Part shown: piece by piece, positions 25,281-33,866 of the stretch
Layout of the letters: the number at the start of each line of letters is the position of its first letter
How positions within the stretch are numbered: position 1 is the stretch's first letter
Origin: an archaeon
GTDB lineage: Archaea; Thermoproteota; Thermoprotei_A; Marsarchaeales; Marsarchaeaceae
Reading direction: 5' to 3'
DNA length: 60,395 nt
NCBI GenBank assembly: GCA_021817005.1
Contig: JAKAWJ010000008.1
Coordinates: 1-60,395 of the forward strand
Made by a program: the position numbers and the translations under genes
The notes under the pieces: model-generated
The model's database searches: none
Told to the model about the DNA's origin: nothing
Seen by the model: only the letters and a program-made list of their open reading frames with translations

Positions 25281-26363
25281 ATGAATATAGAGGAAAGAGT
25301 GGAGCTCATCTCAAGACGTCCCGTGGTCGAGGTGGTCACCGAGCAAGAGCTGCGGGAGCTTCTGTCTAATACAAGTGATCCAGTCGCATACAATGGTTTT
25401 GAACCCAGCGGTCCGATGCATATTGGCACGGGACTAGTAGTCGCACTCAAGGTCAAGGACTTTGCTGAAGCGGGTGTGAAGTTCAAGTTGCTTCTGGCTA
25501 CTTGGCACGCCAAGCTGAACGGTAAACTCGGAGGAGACATGGACAAGATTCATGAAGTCGCAGAATATTTCATCGAGGGCTGGAAAGCCTTTGGGCTGGA
25601 CCCCGCGAAGGTCGACTTCATCTTCGCGGAAGACCTGATTTCACAAACCGAATACTGGGAACTCCTCCTCAAGATATCTGAACGAATCACACACTCCAGC
25701 GTGGTTCGCGCTTTGCCGATAATGGGCAGAACACAAACGGAAACGCTGAGGTTTGGCTCTTACATATACCCGCTTATGCAGGTCACGGACATCTTTATGC
25801 TCGGCGCACGCATAACCCAGCTTGGCATGGACCAGCGCAAAGCGAATATGCTTGCCCGAGAAGTTGGAAGCGCGCTTGGAAAATTCACTCCCGTTGCGGC
25901 TCATCATCACCTTCTGGCTGGCTTGCAAGGTCCAGCCAAAATGGGATACGATGAAAACCCTGTAATTGACACTCAAATCTCTTCGAAAATGTCAAAGAGC
26001 CGGCCAGAGACCGCAATCTGGGTTCATGACACGGAAGAAGATATTCGTAGAAAGATTCGCGGCGCCTTTTGTCCTGAAAGACAGCTCGACCCTAACCCCG
26101 TAATGGAGTATGCCAGGTATCTTATACTCCGGAGAAACGACGATCTACTGGAAATAAATCGTCCAGCTCACAAAGGTGGGCCAATTTCAGTGTCGTTGCC
26201 CGAGCTAGAAGCGCTGTACTCTCAAGGAGCCATCCATCCCCTTGACTTGAAGGATGCCGTTTCCGACCGTGTGGTAGCCATGCTTGAGCCAGCTAGAAAA
26301 GCGCTCGCTCACAGGTTTGAAAAAATTCGCGCGTATATAGAGAAGCCTGGACAGCTCAAATAG
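25281..26363 (+). CDS. tyrS: Tyrosyl-tRNA synthetase, archaeal
   Basis: A class I synthetase of 360 aa. The HIGH-type motif appears as PSGPMHIGTG (His47), and the KMSKS loop as SSKMSKSRPETAIW about residues 235-245. FNGFEPSG-like FNGF is YNGFEPSG here, typical of archaeal TyrRS that lack the bacterial S4-like tail. LGMDQRKANMLAREV and HHHLLAGLQGP are also conserved. The ATG at 25281 lies about 30 nt after a GGCTTAATAG box, consistent with a leaderless mRNA. Confidence 0.95.
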   Translation: MNIEERVELISRRPVVEVVTEQELRELLSNTSDPVAYNGFEPSGPMHIGTGLVVALKVKDFAEAGVKFKLLLATWHAKLNGKLGGDMDKIHEVAEYFIEGWKAFGLDPAKVDFIFAEDLISQTEYWELLLKISERITHSSVVRALPIMGRTQTETLRFGSYIYPLMQVTDIFMLGARITQLGMDQRKANMLAREVGSALGKFTPVAAHHHLLAGLQGPAKMGYDENPVIDTQISSKMSKSRPETAIWVHDTEEDIRRKIRGAFCPERQLDPNPVMEYARYLILRRNDDLLEINRPAHKGGPISVSLPELEALYSQGAIHPLDLKDAVSDRVVAMLEPARKALAHRFEKIRAYIEKPGQLK

Positions 26364-26516
26364 CTGCAGGCCCTTGGTTCTTCACGGCGCCTATGTGCAC
26401 CCTAGAAACTGTTCCCGATAATTTGAGTTCGGGTATGGCTGACACGCTCTTTCCGAGGATCTCAACTCAACTCAAAGACTTAAGTATGCCATGCGAAAAC
26501 GCCCTCTGTAGATGCC

Positions 26517-26741
26517 ATGGCGAGCAAGGGTTTATTGCAAGTTCTAGTGTCGTTATTGGCATTTGCCCCATTCGGTGCTGCTCTCGTCTACGTCCGAACA
26601 CATGGGAGGGACGCGCCTCCGTTTGACGTTAACTTGGGCCTTTTTGTGTTCTTAGCAGCGATGTTTGGAGTAATGCTGTATGTAGAACGTAGATTCAACA
26701 TATTTAAAGAAACGGAGTCCGATGAGGCTAGCGTGGAATAG
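26517..26741 (+). CDS. Small membrane protein, two transmembrane helices
   Basis: A 74-aa protein with helices at about residues 6-26 (LLQVLVSLLAFAPFGAALVY) and 40-57 (LGLFVFLAAMFGVMLYV). A short loop rich in Asp and Pro separates them, and the C-terminal tail is acidic (KETESDEASVE). The family is unknown. The start is ATG 26517. It stops one base before the end of the convergent zinc-ribbon gene. A role in a membrane complex is possible but only a guess. The composition argues that it is real. Confidence 0.65.
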   Translation: MASKGLLQVLVSLLAFAPFGAALVYVRTHGRDAPPFDVNLGLFVFLAAMFGVMLYVERRFNIFKETESDEASVE

Positions 26742-26742
26742 A

Positions 26743-26877
26743 CTAGCTATCGTCCACCGCTCTCTTGAACTTGGTCGCACATACCGGACAACTGAAGAGT
26801 CCAATGTTGCGTTTACCCAACTTCCAGGATTTGAGTAACGTACGCACTTCAGAGCCACACTTTGGACAGACAGCCAC
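26743..26877 (-). CDS. Small zinc-ribbon protein (44 aa)
   Basis: The minus strand encodes a 44-residue protein beginning with GTG 26877 (M-AVCPKCGSEVRTLLKSWKL) and continuing GKRNIGLFSCPVC, then ATKFKRAVDDS. The two CPxC knuckles, 27 residues apart, form a zinc ribbon. The basic stretch between them and the IGLF-C-x2-C-x2-KF ending resemble a family of very small archaeal zinc-ribbon proteins of unknown function. A CTAATATC box 27 nt before the GTG (26901-26908) gives a leaderless start, and the same AT-rich element could serve the divergent nuclease gene. It ends 1 bp from the convergent membrane-protein gene. Confidence 0.75.
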   Translation of the reverse strand: MAVCPKCGSEVRTLLKSWKLGKRNIGLFSCPVCATKFKRAVDDS

Positions 26878-26944
26878 AATCCCTATGCGTGGGAACCTCC
26901 GATATTAGTTTTGAGCCAAGACGCAAAGAGAGAAGTTCGTTGGC

Positions 26945-27511
26945 GTGTTACTAGATTTACTCAACCATAGGAGGGTGTGTGGCCCTCCGGAGGGATTGGA
27001 GACCCTCGCGGGAGTAGGAATTGTGCGGTCACTGGATGGAGAAAGATGCCTGGAAGTTCGTGAACCAGTGCAAGTTGCGGTAGAGGCTATCAGATTGGGA
27101 ATCCATCCGGATATAGTGGCTAATTCACTTGGTTGGAGAGACTTCGAGCTTTTTGTTACGGAAGCTTTCGAGAGCTTCGGCTATGCAGTCACTCACGACC
27201 TACGCTTCAAACTCCATGGGCAGAGAAAGCAGGTAGACGTAGTCGCGGTACACAACAACCTAGTAGTGGCGGTTGACTGCAAACATTGGTCGAAAGGGGG
27301 CTCACTAGTTGCTGTCGTGAGAGCTCAGCGTGAGCGTTCCACGTTGTTAGCCACTCATCTGGGCGTTAAGCTCGTTCTGCCTGTAGTGGTTACGCTTGCC
27401 CGCTCTGAAGTATTGAATGGAGTGCCTGTGGTGGCCGCCCGCGCTTTAAGAGACTTCATTTTGAACCTTGAAGACCATTTGTCGGAGTTTGATTTCGCAG
27501 CTCAGGCATGA
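26945..27511 (+). CDS. PD-(D/E)XK nuclease, Mrr-like
   Basis: A 188-aa protein with an N-terminal alpha-helical part, then a restriction-endonuclease-like fold. WRDFELFVTEAFESFGY (about 64-80) is the Mrr-type entry helix. The catalytic core is QVDVVAVHNN (Asp98) and VVAVDCKHW (Asp111-x-Lys113). It could be a type IV restriction enzyme, a Holliday-junction-resolvase relative or a repair nuclease. No methyltransferase or recognition subunit lies nearby, which argues against a classical restriction system. The start is GTG 26945. The last 10 nt overlap the convergent DUF4443-like gene. The fold is fairly sure; the function is not. Confidence 0.7.
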   Translation: MLLDLLNHRRVCGPPEGLETLAGVGIVRSLDGERCLEVREPVQVAVEAIRLGIHPDIVANSLGWRDFELFVTEAFESFGYAVTHDLRFKLHGQRKQVDVVAVHNNLVVAVDCKHWSKGGSLVAVVRAQRERSTLLATHLGVKLVLPVVVTLARSEVLNGVPVVAARALRDFILNLEDHLSEFDFAAQA

Positions 27512-28149
27512 TGTGGCGGGATAACGGCCCTAAGACCCATGGCAAGCGCGCCCTCGCGGGCGCCTTTTTGCTCGGCAGCGAATGCCACCGCAAGGAGGTC
27601 GCCCTCTCTAAGGTTGCAAAGACTTACTAAAATGTCCCAGTCTCGCGAGTTCTTCGTTTCTTGGCAGGGTATCTGGCTGTCCGCAAATACAAGCCTTCCT
27701 GAGTTGTAACGAAGTAATAGTGCCCCAACTGCACCTGCGCGTACTGCCTCATCTCGAAGCTCGAGGACGTTTTGAGGGAGAGTTTCGACATTATGAATCT
27801 TAATCACAAAATAGTAATTGCCGAGAGAAAGCTCTTTCAGGCGGGCCTCCCCGCACATATGGAGTTTATCCGAAATTTCCTCGAAGAGGAGAGTTCCGGA
27901 CTTGGTGAGTGAGCACCCTTCTCCTGAAATCGTGATATATCTCATATGCTTCAGTTTTGTTATCAGGGTTCTCACTGCACCCGGACCCATGTTGAGCTCA
28001 GTACCGAGTTTCCCTCTTCCAATCTTACCGGAGTGGCCAATCGCAAGAATCGCGGCCATTGCGTCGTAAGCCGTGAATGTGGTGGCCGGGCCCTTAGATT
28101 TACCATCGATTTCAGTTAGCCGCTTGAGCATGTCAAATCTCGCTGACAT
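27502..28149 (-). CDS. Winged-helix protein with DUF4443-like C-terminal domain
   Basis: A 215-aa protein. Residues about 25-105 form a winged helix (YDAMAAILAIGHSGKIGRGKL, LNMGPGAVRTLITKLKHM, ITISGEGCSLTKSG), typical of DNA-binding regulators. The C-terminal half (EARLKELSLGNYYFVIKI, AVRAGAVGALLLRYNSGRLVF, LREGDLLAVAFAAEQKGAREGAL) looks like DUF4443, an archaeal domain of unknown function that may bind a small ligand. It precedes ileS by 12 nt only in the sense that ileS lies just upstream, so the pair may be co-transcribed, ileS first. The DUF assignment is from memory of the family and is moderate. Confidence 0.65.
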   Translation of the reverse strand: MSARFDMLKRLTEIDGKSKGPATTFTAYDAMAAILAIGHSGKIGRGKLGTELNMGPGAVRTLITKLKHMRYITISGEGCSLTKSGTLLFEEISDKLHMCGEARLKELSLGNYYFVIKIHNVETLPQNVLELRDEAVRAGAVGALLLRYNSGRLVFADSQIPCQETKNSRDWDILVSLCNLREGDLLAVAFAAEQKGAREGALAMGLRAVIPPHHA

Positions 28150-28161
28150 TGATTCCGTGCT

Positions 28162-31100
28162 CTAATCTTTCGCGCCCTTTTTGGGGGGGTGCCGGCCTTG
28201 CTGGGATACGGGGGAGACCCTCTGCAGCTTTATCCACACATCAATTCCGTCTACATCAGTTTTTGTGCCTGACTGTGCGCCTTTATCAACTGCGAACTCT
28301 CTAGACAATGTTTCCTTGCTGAGCAATTCGTGTAATTTTCTGGCTGCGGTCTTCACACGTTCATCTTCGGACCACAGTAAGGTGGAAATTTCGTCATCAA
28401 AACGCAAGTTGGTTTGTTTCCTAGAAAGCTGGATTCTCCTGATAAGTTCTCTTGCAATCCACTCCATCTCCAATTCGGGCCTGATATCCGTATTTACAAA
28501 GACGTGGATGTCATCTTTCTGTGCATATGAATAGCCTTTTACGGATGCGAGCTTGACGTGTATTTCAGCTCCGGAAACTTCTACTTCTCTAGGCCCGAGC
28601 TTTACTTTTGAGATTCCACCCGTTGTCACTTCTTTCCCGATTCTTGGGCCATCCTTCGCTATATTTTCGAGCAGCTCTCTTGATTCTCCTCGGAAGCGTT
28701 TCCCAATTGCTGCCAAGTCTGGCTCAACATCGTAGACCATATACTTCGAGATATCTTCTATCCTTTCTACGCCGCGTAGGTTGACCTCATCGGTGATGAG
28801 TTCCTCGTTACTCTTTATTGCCTTCCATGTTTCATCATCGCAAAATATCAGGGCACCCAGCAACGGCTGCCTCGTCCGTATTCCAGCCGAGCTTCTCGCG
28901 GTACGCACAGCCTCAACGACTTTCCGCACATGCTCTATTTCGTTAAGACTCTCCGAGTCAATTTCTTTAGGTACCGGATAGTCACAAAGATGAACACTCC
29001 CCCCAAGTGGACTCGTTCCATTGAGACGCTGAAACATGCTTTCAGCACTGAAGGGCGCGAGTGGGGCAAGAAGCTTCGAGAGTTCAACAAAGATTTGGTG
29101 CAGAGTTGCATAGGCAGCGAGTTTGTCTGGTGTCATTTCTTCACTCCAGAACCTTCTTCGGGATCGTCTGATATACCACTGGCTGATGTCGTTAACGACG
29201 AAGTTTTCAATTTCTGACACGGCCTTGTTGAATTCGTATGCTTCCATCGCCTTTCGCACGCTTTCCGTAGTAGCTGAAAGACGACTGAGAGCCCATTTGT
29301 CCAAGGTGCTCAAGCCCGAAGTTTCACTCTTTCTTGTAGTTGTAGCCTCATATCCATCGATTTCGGCATACGTCAGGAAGAAGGAGACGCAGTTCTCAAG
29401 AATATTAAAGAATCTCCTCTTGGCGTCGGCTGGTCCGTTCTCTCCCACTTTGATCGCATCCCAGCACGAAGCAGCTCCCAGCATATGCCAGCGCAAAGGA
29501 TCCGCGCCGTATTTGTCGATTAATAGATTAGGATCGACATAGTTCTTTTCACTCTTAGAAAGCTTCTCTCCTTTCTCGTTCGTCACAAGCCCTATGACTA
29601 GACAACTGCGGTAGGCGACTTGATCAAAGAGCATGGACCCGAGAACATGTAGAGAGTAAAACCACCCACGTGTTTGATCAACCCCTTCTGTTATAAAATC
29701 AACAGGAAATTTCTTCTTAAACTCGTCTTTACCCTGGAATGGATAATGAAACCTCGAAAAACTCGCAGAACCGGAGTCATACCATACATCTATGACGTCT
29801 GTGACTCTTCGCATTTCTCCGCCGCACTTAGCACATTGCAGCACAAATTCGTCGATAGCGGGTCTGTGTAGCTCTAAACGTTCTGGCCTGTGTACAGCAG
29901 AGTCGAGAAGCTCTTGAACCGAACCTATGACCCTTTCCGACTTGCACGACTTACACACCCAAACTGGAAGTGGGGTCCCCCAAAATCTATTCCTGCTGAG
30001 CGCCCAGTCTACCATGGAGTCAAGGAATTCGCCAAACCGACCAGTTCCGATGTATGGAGGGTACCATTTTACTTCTCGATTCAGGCTTATTATCTTGTCG
30101 CGATCGCTTGTGGTGCGCACAAACCACGTGGGCCAAGCATAGTATAGCAGTGGGGAACCACAGCGCCAGCAGAACGGGTACGTATGTCGGATTCGCTCTT
30201 GTTTGAACAGTTTGCCTTCAGCACGCAGTCTCGCGATTATCTTCTTGTCAGTATCCTTAACAAACTCTCCTTGAAAATCGGGCACTTCAGCAGTGAATCT
30301 CCCCCTTGAATCAACCGGTTGGAAGAAGACTAGCCCGTTTCGCAAACAAACCTCATAGTCTTCCGCGCCAAAGGCTGGTGCCATGTGCACGATGCCGCTT
30401 CCGTCAGTTTCTGATATATCCTCGTAAGCGACTACGATGTTTTTCTTACCATCCTTCCTCAGGAAGCTAAACGGCGGCTCATAACTAGCTCCCAGAAGCT
30501 CGGAACCTTTGAATGTACCTTTGGGTTTTGCATCTTTGGCTACCTCCGGAAGCCTCCTCCCAAGACAAATCAGAGTTTTCCCACTGTAGTCGAAAGAGAC
30601 ATAGTCAGAATCGGGTCTAACTGCTGCGGCTACATTGGAAGGCAGCGTCCACGGCGTGGTCGTCCATACAACCAGACTTTCTCCAGCGTGACTTCCAGTG
30701 AGCAGTGGGAAGAGGACAAATACAGAGGGGTCGTCAACCTGTTCGTAGCCCTGAGCTACCTCGTGACTGCTTAACGGCGTTTCGTCTCGGGGACAGTACG
30801 GGACTACCTTGAAGCCTTGATAGAGCTTTCCTTTATCGTAGAGAGTTTTGAGTGACCACCACTCCGATTCAATGTAGCTCTCTTCCAGCGTTATGTAGGG
30901 GTGGTCGAAGTCGAGCCAGAATCCGATTCGGGAGGACATTTTTTTCCACTCGTTTTCATATTTGAAGACGCTCTGTCTGCATTTTTCAGCGAACTCTCTA
31001 ATTCCAAACTTTTCAACGTCTTCTCGAGTCTTCATTCCCAGCTCCTTCTGTACCTCGAGCTCGACAGGGAGTCCATGAGTATCCCACCCCGCACTTCTCG

Positions 31101-31341
31101 GAACGTAGTAACCAGACATTGTCATATAGCGGAGGACGGCGTCTTTGACTATCCTAGTCCTTACCGAACCAAGGTGTGGAAGCCCGTTGGCGGTTGGAGG
31201 TCCCTCGAGAAATCTAAAGAGCACGCCCCCCTCTCGATTGGAGACGCTTTTTTCGAAAATCTTCTCCTTATTCCAGAACAATGCTATATCTAGTTCAGAT
31301 TTGACGGAAAAAAGCGGTTCGACAGGCCTCTCAAAGGTCAC
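28162..31341 (-). CDS. ileS: Isoleucyl-tRNA synthetase
   Basis: A class I synthetase of about 1059 aa. Landmarks: the HIGH-type GPPTANGLPHLGS, SAGWDTHGLPVELEV, the editing-domain TTTPWTLPSN, zinc-type cysteine pairs (CWRCG, CKSC, CAKCG), GVDQTRGWFYSLH, the KMSKS-type EKLSKSEKNY and the C-terminal anticodon-binding domain. The lone feature odd for archaea is the KLSKS form. The frame is open to TTG 31380, but GTG 31341 begins a peptide (TFERPVEPLFSVKSELD) that aligns with the usual IleRS start, so I prefer it. The downstream DUF4443-like gene follows after 12 nt. Confidence 0.94.
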   Translation of the reverse strand: MTFERPVEPLFSVKSELDIALFWNKEKIFEKSVSNREGGVLFRFLEGPPTANGLPHLGSVRTRIVKDAVLRYMTMSGYYVPRSAGWDTHGLPVELEVQKELGMKTREDVEKFGIREFAEKCRQSVFKYENEWKKMSSRIGFWLDFDHPYITLEESYIESEWWSLKTLYDKGKLYQGFKVVPYCPRDETPLSSHEVAQGYEQVDDPSVFVLFPLLTGSHAGESLVVWTTTPWTLPSNVAAAVRPDSDYVSFDYSGKTLICLGRRLPEVAKDAKPKGTFKGSELLGASYEPPFSFLRKDGKKNIVVAYEDISETDGSGIVHMAPAFGAEDYEVCLRNGLVFFQPVDSRGRFTAEVPDFQGEFVKDTDKKIIARLRAEGKLFKQERIRHTYPFCWRCGSPLLYYAWPTWFVRTTSDRDKIISLNREVKWYPPYIGTGRFGEFLDSMVDWALSRNRFWGTPLPVWVCKSCKSERVIGSVQELLDSAVHRPERLELHRPAIDEFVLQCAKCGGEMRRVTDVIDVWYDSGSASFSRFHYPFQGKDEFKKKFPVDFITEGVDQTRGWFYSLHVLGSMLFDQVAYRSCLVIGLVTNEKGEKLSKSEKNYVDPNLLIDKYGADPLRWHMLGAASCWDAIKVGENGPADAKRRFFNILENCVSFFLTYAEIDGYEATTTRKSETSGLSTLDKWALSRLSATTESVRKAMEAYEFNKAVSEIENFVVNDISQWYIRRSRRRFWSEEMTPDKLAAYATLHQIFVELSKLLAPLAPFSAESMFQRLNGTSPLGGSVHLCDYPVPKEIDSESLNEIEHVRKVVEAVRTARSSAGIRTRQPLLGALIFCDDETWKAIKSNEELITDEVNLRGVERIEDISKYMVYDVEPDLAAIGKRFRGESRELLENIAKDGPRIGKEVTTGGISKVKLGPREVEVSGAEIHVKLASVKGYSYAQKDDIHVFVNTDIRPELEMEWIARELIRRIQLSRKQTNLRFDDEISTLLWSEDERVKTAARKLHELLSKETLSREFAVDKGAQSGTKTDVDGIDVWIKLQRVSPVSQQGRHPPKKGAKD

Positions 31342-31514
31342 GATGATAATACCTTCCCCAACAGCAGGCTGCGTAAGCAATTGTCGCTAAAGAGACGACG
31401 CGGGAATTTGGCAACCGCCACACATTGGCCTTCTGAACTTCGACAGGAGGTTGGCTATTTAATGCTTACGCCTTCGTACAAGGTGCAAAAAAGGTATATG
31501 AGGCAGAGGGGAGG

Positions 31515-31637
31515 ATGGCGCCACCGAAGCCAAATACGGTTGATGCGCTCACGCTTGATGGCAGTCATATGGCAGAGTGGGAGTTTCGAAGGAGGCAGGG
31601 GAGCGAAAACCCAAATAACACGCTCCGAAGCCGGTAG
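31515..31637 (+). CDS. Possible 40-aa protein before the CtaA-like gene
   Basis: An ATG frame of 40 codons (31515 to TAG 31635-31637) stops 2 nt before the GTG of the membrane protein at 31640. The peptide is hydrophilic: it opens MAPPKPNTVDALTLDGSH and ends in Arg/Asn-rich NNTLRSR. A GGGGAGG sequence lies directly before the ATG and a GGTATATGAGG box about 20 nt further up. The tight spacing suggests translational coupling with the next gene, or a leader peptide. It has no recognisable domain and could be chance. Confidence 0.4.
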   Translation: MAPPKPNTVDALTLDGSHMAEWEFRRRQGSENPNNTLRSR

Positions 31638-31639
31638 GC

Positions 31640-32443
31640 GTGAATCTTGCAGGAGACCCATCATTATATCTGGTGCTGTCGTTTGCCCAAAGCGCTCTAG
31701 CAGCGATTCTGATTGTCATTGGTGGCATAGTCGAAGGATACGGTTACGGGCTCTCTTTCGGAACAAAATGGCCGTATGCAAAAACAATGCCAGCACTTGC
31801 AAGGACAGGTGACCCCGAAGCTTGGCACCGCATCGTAGCCACTCTTTTGGGCGTGAATTCATTAGTCATTCTTGTGATCAAACCCGGTGTTCCGGAAGCC
31901 GTCGGGCTAATCCTTATCGCGGTGACCGCACTTCTCGGCATGGCTACACTCTACGTGCTCTCAGGGAAGGCTCCGTCATTCTTTCAGGGACTACACGATG
32001 TTTTGGCGTATCTTACTCTTCTGAACTACCTACTAATCGCTTTCGGAGGAGCTGAGCTGTTCTGGTCTTACCTCCTTACGACTGTTGTATTGCATTCGTA
32101 TTTCCTAACGATATTTATGGGTGGGTTCACAACCGGTAGAAGAGGCTTTAAGAAAGAAATCGGAAGCTTCGTCTTTCCAAAGACCGCCTCGCAGTGGGTG
32201 TGGGTTATACACGCGCTTTCTGTTTTGCTCTTTGCTCTTACGCTGGCGTACTTCGCCAGTGTTTATGATGTAGCCTTGGTGTTCTTGCTCGTGGAAATGG
32301 GAGTCGGCTTCTTGTCGTATCAAGCCGTGAATGCAAATGCCGCTCGCCCTGGAGTTCTTATACCGCTTCACCAGCTCTTCTCCGTGCTGATACTAGTTTC
32401 AATATTCTTCGGCTGGCATGTACAAATTCCTCTTCTTGGCTGA
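31640..32443 (+). CDS. Polytopic membrane protein, CtaA/COX15-like (possible haem protein)
   Basis: A 267-aa protein with seven or eight hydrophobic helices. Histidines sit at helix ends in patterns like the haem A synthase family: PEAWHRIVATLLGV (about 60), GLHDVLAYLTLL (about 117), VVLHSYFLT and LIPLHQLFSVL near the C-terminus. The E-x-x-H-R motif of CtaA is present as E-A-W-H-R. The enzyme would oxidise haem O to haem A for terminal oxidases, or simply bind haem. No CtaB (haem O synthase) lies nearby, so it may be a divergent member with another role. The start is GTG 31640, 2 nt after a possible small gene. Confidence 0.55.
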   Translation: MNLAGDPSLYLVLSFAQSALAAILIVIGGIVEGYGYGLSFGTKWPYAKTMPALARTGDPEAWHRIVATLLGVNSLVILVIKPGVPEAVGLILIAVTALLGMATLYVLSGKAPSFFQGLHDVLAYLTLLNYLLIAFGGAELFWSYLLTTVVLHSYFLTIFMGGFTTGRRGFKKEIGSFVFPKTASQWVWVIHALSVLLFALTLAYFASVYDVALVFLLVEMGVGFLSYQAVNANAARPGVLIPLHQLFSVLILVSIFFGWHVQIPLLG

Positions 32444-32627
32444 CACAGAAAATCGGGGCAGTGTAGTAAAGTGACTCCACAGACCATAATCTACCTTCAT
32501 CTCTGTCGCCTGACGAAAACTGTTCAGGTTTACACGCCTCAAGTATAAATCCACATTTACAAGTAGGAAAAACTGTGTTGTGAGCGCTTTCGGTCGCAGG
32601 GTCAGAAACAAAATGATCAATCGGCAT
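32358..32627 (-). CDS. Doubtful antisense frame with a Cys cluster
   Basis: From ATG 32627 the minus strand encodes an 89-residue frame containing PTCKCGFILEACK and LWSVESLYYTAPIF. The final third lies antisense to the end of the CtaA-like gene, which argues against it. The first 60 residues fall in the 365-bp gap before the PfkB gene and have a protein-like composition. I list it because it is the only frame that fills this gap. No family is recognised. Confidence 0.2.
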   Translation of the reverse strand: MPIDHFVSDPATESAHNTVFPTCKCGFILEACKPEQFSSGDRDEGRLWSVESLYYTAPIFCVSQEEEFVHASRRILKLVSARRRAGEAV

Positions 32628-32832
32628 GACCACTTCTGCGTTCACGCGGTAAGTAAGGACACGCTTTGCCAAAAGTGGTTTTCATGGTAGTTTTACATGT
32701 GTCGCTGATTGGGCATTGTCTGCGGCCCAATACTGGTTCCCGTCTTGGAGAAGATGGCGCCCGTAGTTTCGACAACTCAAAACCGGAGCATCTAGGTTGT
32801 ATTCTTAAGTGGCTCATGAATTAGTCTCGGGC

Positions 32833-33744
32833 GTGACTGAACCCAGCCGGGCGCCGAGAGTTCTCGCACTTCCAGATGTATTTCTGGATCATTTTGTCTA
32901 TCTTGGGAAAGACGAATTGGAATCTCTTGTCAATCTATTAAAAGGGAAAGAAGGGAGGTCGCGACTCCGACAGGAGCTGGGTTTAGGAGGAAATGCCTGC
33001 AATTTCGCGCTCCACCTTTCCAAACTTGGTGTTAACACGGTGTTGGTTGCAAAGGTCTCCGAGCTTGTATTTGGCGAGCTTGTAAGGAGGGCGCAAGGGC
33101 TTCCGCTTGATTTATCATACATCGAAAAATCTGGCGATCAGCCTCTTACTGTTGCCTTTGAGTTGGCAGGTGGCTCCAACAGCTCAAGCATAAATCTGAA
33201 TCATCCTGGTAACCTGCTTGATTTCGGTCCCGAAGACATTCCGAGAGGCGCGCTCAATGGTCACTATGATGCAATAGGAGTGTTCAACTGGGGCAATAAT
33301 CGGAGAAGCCTCGAACTTTGTAGGAGGGTGTTTAAGCATCGGAGGACAATTAAGCTGGTCGACCTTGCCACCCCTGCGCTAAGGAGGGATGATGTGCATG
33401 AAATTAGGGAAGTATGTAGGGTTGCGGACATTCTTTCAGCGAATGAAGTTGAAACCATCTTCATAGCACACGCGCTGGATTTGACATCCAAGCCGGAGGT
33501 TGAGCACTGCGCAAAGGCAATCGCAGGATTGGGCGTCACGGTTGCTCTGCGCGCCAAGAATTACACTGCCGAAGTAGACTGGAATGGTTGGGTGGAAGTA
33601 TCCTTCAAAAGGCGCAGGGTAAGGAAGTCAACTGGCGCTGGCGACGCTTGGAACGCCGCCTATATCTGTGCGAAGCTTCGAGGAGCCTCGGCAAAAGAGA
33701 GTCTGGCGTTCGCGAATGATTACGCTGCCTCTTCTTTGAGCTGA
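32833..33744 (+). CDS. PfkB-family carbohydrate/nucleoside kinase
   Basis: A ribokinase-fold kinase of about 303 aa. GLGGNACNFALHLSKLGV (about 57-74) is the N-terminal PfkB signature, and KSTGAGDAWNAAY near the C-terminus is the second, containing the catalytic aspartate. FNWGNNRRSLEL and ILSANEVE are typical internal features. The substrate could be a sugar, sugar phosphate or nucleoside. GTG 32833 is preferred over GTG 32809 because a TATTCTTA box at 32800-32807 lies about 29 nt upstream. The N-terminal half is longer in loops than typical ribokinase, so specificity is not predictable. Confidence 0.85.
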   Translation: MTEPSRAPRVLALPDVFLDHFVYLGKDELESLVNLLKGKEGRSRLRQELGLGGNACNFALHLSKLGVNTVLVAKVSELVFGELVRRAQGLPLDLSYIEKSGDQPLTVAFELAGGSNSSSINLNHPGNLLDFGPEDIPRGALNGHYDAIGVFNWGNNRRSLELCRRVFKHRRTIKLVDLATPALRRDDVHEIREVCRVADILSANEVETIFIAHALDLTSKPEVEHCAKAIAGLGVTVALRAKNYTAEVDWNGWVEVSFKRRRVRKSTGAGDAWNAAYICAKLRGASAKESLAFANDYAASSLS

Positions 33745-33866
33745 TTGTTCGCTGGCTCTTCTCACGGTAGCGCGTTGCCATTCCAAGCTTGCAAACTGCT
33801 GCAGGTAAGCCCATCAGTTGAACTGTGATTGGCTGTCCCCAAATAGCGAGTGCCGATTGATTTCGT

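Noticed and set aside
26945-28149. Mrr-like nuclease plus winged-helix gene considered as a defence system
   Set aside because: The genes are convergent rather than co-transcribed, and the winged-helix gene belongs with ileS. There is no toxin, methylase or other defence gene.
31381-31812. 143-codon plus-strand frame ahead of the CtaA-like gene
   Set aside because: Very Arg/Trp/Cys-rich, overlaps the true membrane-protein gene in another frame, and has no domain.
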